Shown here piece by piece: positions 1-5,333 of a DNA stretch of 14,317 nucleotides. This stretch comes from CAZWVM01 sp964637705. GTDB taxonomy: Bacteria > UBA8481. How positions within the stretch are numbered: the stretch's first letter is position 1; every line of letters starts with the position of its first letter. Where the stretch lies: NCBI GenBank assembly GCA_964637705.1, contig CAZWVM010000087.1, positions 1-14,317 of the forward strand. The letters are read 5' to 3'. The translations under genes were made by a program, and so were the position numbers. The notes beneath the pieces were generated by a model. It searched no databases. It was not told the origin of the DNA and saw only the letters and a list, made by a program, of their open reading frames with translations.

Positions 1-1487
1 CCGGCGATGATCTCCTTCGCGGCCGCCGGGGTGCCGTGGAAGGTGAGCATCATGAAGGGCGCCGGGAACCCCTTGGGGTTCACGATGTATCGGGAGGCGT
101 CTTCGGCGCGCACCGAGGCGGCGAAGGGCATCCAGAAATCGCGCATCTTGATCGCCTTGTTGAGCTTGTGGATGATCTTCAGGTCGTCGGCGCGGCAGAC
201 GATGGAACGCCCGCCGAGGGCCCGCGCGCCCCATTCCGCGGGTCCCCGGAACCGGCCGACGATCCGGCCGTCCGCGAGGAGCTGAGCGACGCGCGCCTCG
301 ATGTCGTCGACCTCCTCCCACGACACCCGGTCCGCGTACGGCGCGAGCGAGGCCTTCACCTCGGGCGTGGAATATTCCGGCCCGACGTAGATGTTGGTGA
401 AGGGAGGAATCTCCTTCTCGCCTTTTCCGACGGCGACCATGTACCCCGCCCCCAGGGCCGTCGACTCGTCGCCCGCCGAGGGACAGAAGAAGACGTCGTC
501 CAGCTCCGGCAGCTCCGAAATGAGCATGTTGCCCTTGACGTTCATGAAGGAGCCGCCGCCGAAGGCCGCGGCGCGCGCCCCGGTCTTTCTCGCCCAGTGC
601 ACGACCCAGTTCACGACGAGGTGCTCGAAGAGACGCTGGATGGCGGCGCAGATGTTGTCGAAGCGCTCCAGGTAGAGATCACGGCGGAGGTGCTTCAAAA
701 GCGTCGGACCGTAGTTCTTCGTGCGCACCATGCGGCCCGCCACGGGGTCGAAGTGCATGTAGCCCAGGAAGGTCCGGTAGAGGGCCTCGGAGTGGTCGTC
801 CGAGACGTAGGGCGCCATCCCCATGATCTTGTACTCGTGTTCGCCCGGCTTCATGCCCATGAACTGGGTGATGCGCGAATAGAGGTCGCCGAGGGAGTGG
901 TAGCTCTGCATGGACTGCAGCCGCCTGACCCCGGTCCCCGGTTCCCACAGGGAGACCGTGTTCGTGATCCCGTCCCCGGAGTCGTCGCAGGTGAAGAGAA
1001 GAACCTTCTTGTGCTGGCGGGTGAAGCCGGAGGCATAGAGCGCCGAGTAGGCATGGGTCGAGTGGTGTTCGCATTGCGTGACCTTGCCGAGGGGAAGACC
1101 GCGTTCCGCGGCGTAGAGCGAGAGCTTTTGCCGGCGCGAGCGGCCGAAGAAGGCGAGATAGGGCGGGATCAGGGCCGGGGAACTGATGACCCCGCGGGGG
1201 AGAAAGGTGTTGAGGACGAGGAAGGTGAAGCGCCGCACGTCGAAGTTCTCACCGAGAAACTGCCGCCCGTAGTCGATGGGTGGCGTGAGGTGCGGCACGG
1301 CGACGTGGTCGAGGTCCTTCCAGTCGATGCCGTGCTTCCGGAAGATCCACTCGATGGAACGAACCGGGAAGCCTCCCTGGTTCTTCTTGTTCGTGAAGCG
1401 CTCCTCGGAGACCATGGATGCGACATGCCCGGAATCGAGAAAGGCGGCCGTGGCACAGTGACCGTCATGGATCGCCAGAATTTTCAC
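1..1487 (-). CDS. NodU/CmcH-family carbamoyltransferase (3' end outside window)
   Basis: An uninterrupted minus-strand reading frame of 495 codons runs off the left edge, so the C-terminus is missing; family members are usually about 550-620 aa. It starts at a GTG with an AGGTGA ribosome site 7 nt upstream, giving VKILAIHDGHCATAAF. Family signatures visible in order are the HHSTHAYSA motif (H141, H142, H145; the HxxxH metal/nucleotide site of the Kae1-like domain), CDDSGDG near residue 168, EYKIMGMAPY near 220, GGGSFMNVKGN, CPSAGDESTALGAGY, and in the C-terminal YrdC-like part WGARALGGRSI. Known members transfer a carbamoyl group from carbamoyl phosphate, through carbamoyl-adenylate, to hydroxyls of sugars, Nod factors or antibiotics. 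The acceptor cannot be read here. Such genes often sit in polysaccharide or secondary-metabolite clusters, but the relevant neighbours would be left of the window. No link to the metal island is evident. Confidence 0.9.
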   Translation of the reverse strand, partial: MKILAIHDGHCATAAFLDSGHVASMVSEERFTNKKNQGGFPVRSIEWIFRKHGIDWKDLDHVAVPHLTPPIDYGRQFLGENFDVRRFTFLVLNTFLPRGVISSPALIPPYLAFFGRSRRQKLSLYAAERGLPLGKVTQCEHHSTHAYSALYASGFTRQHKKVLLFTCDDSGDGITNTVSLWEPGTGVRRLQSMQSYHSLGDLYSRITQFMGMKPGEHEYKIMGMAPYVSDDHSEALYRTFLGYMHFDPVAGRMVRTKNYGPTLLKHLRRDLYLERFDNICAAIQRLFEHLVVNWVVHWARKTGARAAAFGGGSFMNVKGNMLISELPELDDVFFCPSAGDESTALGAGYMVAVGKGEKEIPPFTNIYVGPEYSTPEVKASLAPYADRVSWEEVDDIEARVAQLLADGRIVGRFRGPAEWGARALGGRSIVCRADDLKIIHKLNKAIKMRDFWMPFAASVRAEDASRYIVNPKGFPAPFMMLTFHGTPAAAKEIIA

Positions 1488-1494
1488 TCGTTCG

Positions 1495-1500
1495 TCACCT
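1495..1500 (-). promoter_or_regulatory. Ribosome binding site fixing the GTG start of the carbamoyltransferase
   Basis: On the minus strand AGGTGA is followed by 7 nt and GTG AAA ATT CTG. No ATG lies in frame near here, and the conserved KILAIHDGH N-terminus begins directly at this GTG, so the non-ATG start is well supported. Confidence 0.65.
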
Positions 1501-1523
1501 GGTGCTGAAGTTATAGAACCACC

Positions 1524-1551
1524 ATTGTACTACATGAGGGTCCGGGAGCAA
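1524..1551 (-). promoter_or_regulatory. Putative sigma-70-type promoter for the carbamoyltransferase
   Basis: Minus strand: TTGCTC (plus 1546-1551), 16 nt, then TACAAT (plus 1524-1529). The -10 matches TATAAT at five of six positions; the -35 matches TTGACA only at its first three bases. The predicted start near 1517 would leave a leader of about 30 nt before the GTG. It is a consensus match only. Confidence 0.4.
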
Positions 1552-1801
1552 AGACGGGATATCGGAACCGCGAGGCATGAGGGGAATTGTTCGGAAAATG
1601 GATCAAGGGGCGGGACGTCGAGGGATGGGAAAGCCTGCGCAAATATTCAGAAGAAAGATTAAAGTTGTGAAATGGGGAACCGATGAGAATTGTGGAACTC
1701 CGAGCGGCAAGGATTCCGAGGACTCCCCGAGGCCGAGAGGCGGCAGGGATTCGGGAGCCGGGCGGCTTCGATACGCTCATACATGAAAGGAGCCCGCAGC
1801 A
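1552..1801. other. Intergenic region between carbamoyltransferase and HTH gene
   Basis: This stretch separates two divergent genes. It contains a relatively AT-rich patch at about 1641-1675, where a promoter for the rightward HTH gene might lie, but no convincing -35/-10 pair was found. A short purine-rich frame (1577-1786) has no family resemblance and is not called. The only firm signal is the AAAGGAG ribosome site at 1786-1792 serving the next gene. Confidence 0.4.
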
Positions 1802-2035
1802 ATGGACACAGCCGGCAACGCAACAGCGGCGACGACGACGACCCCGGTGATGGACGGTCGTGACGGTTTCGTGGGCATCGACGAGGCGGCCAAGTTCCTG
1901 GGTGTTTCCCAGGCGACGATCCGCCGGATGACCTCCAGCAACCGCCTCAAGTGCTATCGTTTCTCGCGCATGGGACATCGCCGCTTCCGAAAGTCCGACC
2001 TCATCAGCGCTTTCCAGATCCGCGCCGAGGCCTGA
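1802..2035 (+). CDS. Small excisionase/BldC-like (MerR-superfamily) helix-turn-helix DNA-binding protein
   Basis: A 77-aa protein. A low-complexity Thr/Ala-rich N-terminus (residues 1-16, partly an ACG repeat in the DNA) precedes a compact HTH_17-type winged helix at about residues 22-70: GIDEAAKFLGVSQATIRRM is the helix-turn-helix and RFSRMGHRRFRKSDL is the basic wing and following helix. This architecture is shared by phage excisionases, BldC-like regulators and small MerR-like proteins that bind DNA without an effector domain. The start is set by AAAGGAG 9 nt upstream; an in-frame ATG at 1850 lacks a ribosome site. It stands alone, ending in a strong terminator, so it is probably a single-gene transcript. 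No integrase or prophage gene is nearby, so an excisionase role is not supported; a transcription regulator is more likely, with unknown targets. Confidence 0.8.
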   Translation: MDTAGNATAATTTTPVMDGRDGFVGIDEAAKFLGVSQATIRRMTSSNRLKCYRFSRMGHRRFRKSDLISAFQIRAEA

Positions 2036-2091
2036 CCCAGGGAACAACGCAGCAGGGAACGCAGCACTCAACGTAGATTCCGGATTCACCA

Positions 2092-2128
2092 GCCCCGCAG
2101 CGGCGATGATCGCCGGCGGGGCTTTTTT
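2092..2128 (+). terminator. Strong intrinsic terminator after the HTH gene
   Basis: GCCCCGC (2092-2098) pairs with GCGGGGC (2116-2122). After a two-base AG bulge, CGGCGA (2101-2106) pairs with TCGCCG (2110-2115) around a TGA loop. Six T residues follow at 2123-2128. A 13-bp GC-rich stem with a U-tract is a textbook rho-independent terminator. Its U-tract is only on the plus strand, so it serves the HTH gene and not the leftward regulator operon. Confidence 0.9.
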
Positions 2129-2152
2129 ATTGTGGATGGCTGGGCAGGCCGA

Positions 2153-2173
2153 GGCATCGCTGACAGCGAGGCC
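2153..2173 (-). terminator. Hairpin just downstream of the response regulator, weak terminator candidate
   Basis: GGC-A-TCGCT, loop GAC, AGCGA-G-GCC forms an 8-bp stem with one A/G mismatch, starting about 10 nt past the regulator stop codon. No U-tract follows on the minus strand, so it could be a rho-dependent end, an RNA-stabilising hairpin, or chance. Confidence 0.25.
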
Positions 2174-2183
2174 TATATGCAGT

Positions 2184-3527
2184 TCAACGAATCCCGAATT
2201 TCTCCATGCGGTAGAGCAGAGCGTTGCGGCGAATCCCGAGCAGCCGAGCGGCGGCCGATCGGTTCCCACCGGTCTTTTCCAGGGCACGACGAATCAGGTT
2301 CTGCTCGACCTCGTCGAGGTCGAACCCCTCCTCGGGAATGTCCAGTTTCATGGTATCGCGCCGCGGAACCGAGGCGGGATCAGAAAGCCCAACCAGATGC
2401 TCCGGTCGAATCGTCGAATCGGCGGACAGGACCAGGGCACGTTCAAGGACATTCCTGAGCTCACGCACGTTGCCCGGCCAGTCATGAGCCTGCATCCGGC
2501 TCAATGCCTCCGGTTCGATTTCGGGCGCATTGTCGGACAGGAGAGCCAGGAAGTGAGCCGCCAGCAACGGGACGTCCTCACGCCGTGAACGTAGCGGGGG
2601 CAGAATGATGGGATAAACGTTCAACCGGAAGAATAGGTCTTCGCGGAATCGCCCGTTTCTCACGTCCGACTGGAGATCGTGGTTGGTAGCGGCGACGACC
2701 CTCACGTTCGCGGCCACCTCGCTGGTGCCGCCCACGGGCATCACGGTCCGCGACTCGATGACCCGCAGAAGCTTGGCCTGGGAGGCCATCGGCAGGTCCC
2801 CGATTTCATCGAGGAAGAGCGTCCCGCCATGCGCCTCCCGGAACCGCCCCTTGCGGTCGCGAATGGCGCCCGTGAAGGAACCGCGGACGTGGCCGAAGAG
2901 CTCCGACTCGACCAGGTCCGGCGGAATGGCGCCGCAGTTCACGGGGACAAACGGGCCGGCCACCAACAAAGAAGCGGCATGAATCGCCCGCGCCACGACT
3001 TCCTTGCCGGTCCCGGTTTCACCGGTGATCAGGACGGTCGCCGTGGAGGGTGCAACCTTGATCGCGAGGTCGAGCACGCGACGGATCGCGGCGGATTCTC
3101 CGACAACAAGAGCCTTCAGATCCTCACGCCGTCTTTCCCTTAGGGTCGCGACCTCGCCCAGCAGTCTTCCCCGTTCGCAAGCGTTGCGCACGGAAACGAG
3201 GAACTTCTCCGATTCCATCGGCTTGGTCAGGAAATCGTAGGCGCCCGACTTCATTGCCTCGACCGCACGATCCACGGAACCGTGGGCCGTGAGCACGATC
3301 ACCGGAAGATTGATCGCCCGCTCGCGCAGGATCCGGAGCAGTTCCAGGCCATCCATGCGCGGCATCTGGAGATCGGTCACGATCACGTCGGGCATTTCGT
3401 CGGCAAGCGCCGCGAGCAACGTTGCGGCGTCAGGAAATGTCCGGCTCTCATGACCATCCTCGCGAATCAGCGCATCGAGCACTTTCACCAGGTTACGGTC
3501 GTCATCGACGATCCAGACGCGGCTCAT
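2184..3527 (-). CDS. NtrC-family sigma-54-dependent response regulator, likely activator of the adjacent metal-efflux operon
   Basis: 447 aa with full NtrC/ZraR architecture. The receiver domain (1-120) has the acidic pocket D8-D10, phospho-acceptor D52 in VTDLQMP, T80 and K102. The AAA+ domain (about 139-375) has Walker A GETGTGKE (169-176), the sigma-54 contact loop GSFTGA (216-221), Walker B GGTLFLDEIGD (about 234-243) and NGRFREDLFFRLNV with the arginine-finger region. The Fis-type helix-turn-helix is C-terminal (about 418-447, GNRSAAARLLGIRRNALLYRM). Phosphorylation should drive oligomerisation and ATP-dependent opening of a sigma-54 promoter. The start ATG overlaps the kinase stop by 4 bp, so the two are translationally coupled. 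The sigma-54-contact loop has Ser where GAFTGA has Ala. The target is inferred from the -24/-12 promoter and palindrome about 1.1 kb away, upstream of the divergent lipoprotein gene. Confidence 0.95.
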   Translation of the reverse strand: MSRVWIVDDDRNLVKVLDALIREDGHESRTFPDAATLLAALADEMPDVIVTDLQMPRMDGLELLRILRERAINLPVIVLTAHGSVDRAVEAMKSGAYDFLTKPMESEKFLVSVRNACERGRLLGEVATLRERRREDLKALVVGESAAIRRVLDLAIKVAPSTATVLITGETGTGKEVVARAIHAASLLVAGPFVPVNCGAIPPDLVESELFGHVRGSFTGAIRDRKGRFREAHGGTLFLDEIGDLPMASQAKLLRVIESRTVMPVGGTSEVAANVRVVAATNHDLQSDVRNGRFREDLFFRLNVYPIILPPLRSRREDVPLLAAHFLALLSDNAPEIEPEALSRMQAHDWPGNVRELRNVLERALVLSADSTIRPEHLVGLSDPASVPRRDTMKLDIPEEGFDLDEVEQNLIRRALEKTGGNRSAAARLLGIRRNALLYRMEKFGIR

Positions 3528-4540
3528 GGGATCTGGCCACCCTGTCCCTTCTTCGGCAGGGACAGGGTGAAGGAGGCGCCACCGGTTCTCGCGGAGCCAC
3601 AGGTGATTACGCCTCCGTGCGCCGATGCGATTCGTCGCGCGATGGAGAGCCCGAGCCCCGTGCCGCCGGAGCGTTTCGTCCGGAAGGGTTCAAAAACCGT
3701 CTCGCGATCCGACACAGGCACACCCGGTCCGTCATCCTCGACCACGATCCGGAGATCATCCCGCCCGGATTCGATACGCAATACGATATTGCCGCCCGGA
3801 CCCGCCGCAGAGGAAGCGTTCTCGAGGAGATTGCGGAGTACCTGGCCGACCTGCTCCGGATCACAGTCCGCTTCCGCCGTTTCTTCCGAGGAAACCCACG
3901 TGACAGCCGGCATGGCCGATCCGCGCGCCAACCTGACGCGCGATTCGATCTCGACAGCCAATGCTTTCAGGTCCGTTGTCAAACGGCGCGCCGGAACCAT
4001 CCGGCTGAGCGACAGAAAGTCGCCGGCAAAGCAGTTCAACCGTTCCGTCTCCTCGCGAGCCGTCTGCAGGAGTTCCTTCATGTCGGGGGATACATCGCGC
4101 TTCAGAAGAATGTCGAGGACGCCGCGGATCGTCTGCGCGGGATTACGGACCTCGTGCGCCACGCCGGCGGCCATTTCCCCGAGAAGGGCCAGTCGGCGAC
4201 TCTCGGCAAGCCGCTCCTGGTCCAGGATCCGGCGCGTGATCAACTCGCCCATACCCCAACCGATGATGTTATAGAGCACGAATTCAAGATAAACGCTGGT
4301 ACCGGCATCAGGGGCATGACCGTATCCGGCGAGCAGGAATGGGAGATAAACAGCCGTGATGACGACCGCGGTCACACCGCCACCCCAGCGACCGAACCAA
4401 ACCGCCGCCAGGAGAATGGGAAAATAGTTCAAGCGATAATGGAGGGAATGTATCGAGGAATGGATGTGGATCGCGGCGAAATGGTAATACGATATGGCCA
4501 GCGCCACCGCCGCAACAACCGTGAATTGAAACCATTTCAT
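3524..4540 (-). CDS. Membrane sensor histidine kinase with His-rich loop, partner of the NtrC-type regulator
   Basis: 338 aa. About four N-terminal membrane segments (roughly 5-22, 38-52, 55-72 and 84-100) are followed by a kinase core: H-box GVAHEVRNP with phospho-accepting H129, N-box LRNLLENASSA (235-245), G1 DDGPGV (269-274), F-box VFEPFRTK and G2 GGTGLGLSI (292-300). No PAS or HAMP domain is visible and no large periplasmic domain exists. Sensing would therefore have to occur in the membrane part or the short loop after the first helix, which holds five histidines (H20, H25, H27, H31, H34). The overall plan resembles four-TM NtrB/ZraS-like kinases. The gene is followed by the regulator with a 4-bp ATGA overlap. 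The ribosome site before the ATG is weak. A metal signal is inferred from the neighbouring Cus-like operon and the histidines; the ligand is not proven. Confidence 0.92.
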   Translation of the reverse strand: MKWFQFTVVAAVALAISYYHFAAIHIHSSIHSLHYRLNYFPILLAAVWFGRWGGGVTAVVITAVYLPFLLAGYGHAPDAGTSVYLEFVLYNIIGWGMGELITRRILDQERLAESRRLALLGEMAAGVAHEVRNPAQTIRGVLDILLKRDVSPDMKELLQTAREETERLNCFAGDFLSLSRMVPARRLTTDLKALAVEIESRVRLARGSAMPAVTWVSSEETAEADCDPEQVGQVLRNLLENASSAAGPGGNIVLRIESGRDDLRIVVEDDGPGVPVSDRETVFEPFRTKRSGGTGLGLSIARRIASAHGGVITCGSARTGGASFTLSLPKKGQGGQIP

Positions 4541-4647
4541 GCCATGACTCTACGCCCAACAGCGGAAACATTCAAACCTCGGAAAAGCGCGCGGGATTCG
4601 GAACGTCTTCTCCGCGCGATTCGCCCCATGCCAGGCGCTCGAAATCC

Positions 4648-4675
4648 AACGACTGTTCGATATCGAACAGTCGTT
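4648..4675. promoter_or_regulatory. 28-bp perfect palindrome, likely upstream activating site for the NtrC-type regulator
   Basis: AACGACTGTTCGAT is followed directly by its exact reverse complement. The centre (4661/4662) is about 97 bp upstream of the predicted start of the sigma-54 promoter, a typical distance for an NtrC-family enhancer, and it lies between the divergent kinase and lipoprotein genes. The lack of loop and U-tract argues against a terminator. Binding by the neighbouring regulator is inferred from position and symmetry. Confidence 0.7.
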
Positions 4676-4705
4676 CCGTGAGCCTTTGGATATCCCTCCT
4701 TGGAT

Positions 4706-4718
4706 TATCAGGAGTTTC
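4706..4718 (+). promoter_or_regulatory. IHF-like site between enhancer and promoter
   Basis: TATCAGGAGTTTC matches the IHF consensus WATCARNNNNTTR at all informative positions except the last. It lies between the palindrome and the -24/-12 promoter, where IHF bends DNA at many sigma-54 promoters. The motif is short and degenerate, so the position is the main support. Confidence 0.3.
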
Positions 4719-4732
4719 TCGGATATCGCCGA

Positions 4733-4749
4733 GGGCATGCCCCTTGCAG
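4733..4749 (+). promoter_or_regulatory. Sigma-54 (-24/-12) promoter of the metal-efflux operon
   Basis: GGGCATGCCCCTTGCAG: the invariant GG (4734-4735) and GC (4746-4747) are separated by exactly 10 nt, and GGCA and TTGCA match the consensus TGGCACG-N4-TTGCW. The predicted start is about 4759, just before the AAGGAGG ribosome site of the lipoprotein gene. A sigma-54 activator is encoded next door and a palindrome sits about 97 bp upstream of this start. Confidence 0.72.
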
Positions 4750-4764
4750 TTGATCGGTCTGTCT

Positions 4765-4771
4765 AAGGAGG
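4765..4771 (+). promoter_or_regulatory. Ribosome binding site fixing the lipoprotein start
   Basis: AAGGAGG lies 5 nt before the ATG at 4777. An in-frame ATG at 4678 lies upstream of the predicted transcription start and has no ribosome site; the ATG at 4772 is out of frame and meets a stop after two codons. Starting at 4777 also places a lipoprotein signal peptide exactly at the N-terminus. Confidence 0.8.
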
Positions 4772-4776
4772 ATGAA

Positions 4777-5220
4777 ATGAACAAATCCGCATCAATCGTT
4801 GTCGTCGGTCTCATCATGGTTCTCGCCGCATCGGGAATCAGCGCCTGCAGCGGGAGCAATGCTCCTGCGCAATCCGCACCGGTCGCGGCGCCGACTGCGC
4901 TCACGCCGGGAAACGCCTTCATCTGCCCCATGCACCCCGAAGTCACATCGGGCACACCGGGCGATTGCCCCAAGTGCGGGATGCATCTGATCCCCAAGAC
5001 CGTGTATGACGCTGACACGGCCCATGCCCAGCATCTGCACGGGAATTCGACTTCGTCCGAGGCTCTCGCCGCTCCCGCACCGGCGGCGCAGGTGCCGAAG
5101 CCTGTGGCAGAGGGCGCACCCGCCGCGACCCCGGGCTACGTCTGCACCATGTGTCCCGAGGTGACCGCCACCGCTCCGGGCAACTGTTCGAAATGCGGCA
5201 TGCACCTTGTGAAGGGATAA
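4777..5220 (+). CDS. Lipoprotein with two heavy-metal-binding (HMBD) motifs, likely periplasmic metal carrier
   Basis: 147 aa. A signal peptide (1-23) ends in lipobox ISAC, so C24 should be lipidated. Two HMBD-type motifs follow, the short Cys/His/Met module common at the N-terminus of CusB-like adaptors and copper P-type ATPases. Copy 1 (49-74) is canonical: C50, M52, H53, then C64, C67, M69 in CPKCGMHL. Copy 2 (121-146) is altered: C123-T-M-C126 replaces CPMH and CSKC replaces CPKC, so it has four Cys and two Met. A linker rich in Ala/Pro joins them and holds HAQHLH (83-88). It is the first gene after the sigma-54 promoter and precedes the outer-membrane factor by 113 bp. By position it may substitute for the missing CusF as the metal buffer or handover protein; this role is inferred. 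Lipid anchoring could be in either membrane. Confidence 0.85.
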   Translation: MNKSASIVVVGLIMVLAASGISACSGSNAPAQSAPVAAPTALTPGNAFICPMHPEVTSGTPGDCPKCGMHLIPKTVYDADTAHAQHLHGNSTSSEALAAPAPAAQVPKPVAEGAPAATPGYVCTMCPEVTATAPGNCSKCGMHLVKG

Positions 5221-5333
5221 GACGCCGCAGAGTAGAGGAATCCGGAGCGGTCGGCGTAATCCATCGCAGTTGGACCGAGTGAACGGTGGAGTTGTGGATG
5301 CTAGTGTGCCAGAATCGGTCATGGGAGAGCAGG

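Noticed and set aside
36..1508. Long plus-strand open frame of about 490 codons across the carbamoyltransferase
   Set aside because: It is the antisense shadow of a GC-rich gene. The minus frame shows all NodU-family motifs in order, while the plus translation is Arg/Glu/Gly-rich without family resemblance.
1577..1786. Plus-strand 69-codon frame upstream of the HTH gene
   Set aside because: It is low-complexity, rich in Arg, Gly and Lys, with no clear ribosome site or family resemblance.
1511..2287. Minus-strand open frame of 258 codons
   Set aside because: It runs antisense through the HTH gene and its terminator and into the regulator's 3' end, and shows no recognisable domain.
4614..4628. 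Possible sigma-54 promoter for the kinase on the minus strand (TGGGGCGAATCGCGC)
   Set aside because: GG-N10-GC spacing is present, but the -12 element lacks TT and such matches are common in GC-rich DNA.
4648..4675. Palindrome as a LexA/SOS box or terminator
   Set aside because: The inner arrangement is GTTC-N6-GAAC, the reverse of the GAAC-N4-GTTC SOS box. There is no loop or U-tract, and the flanking genes point away from it.
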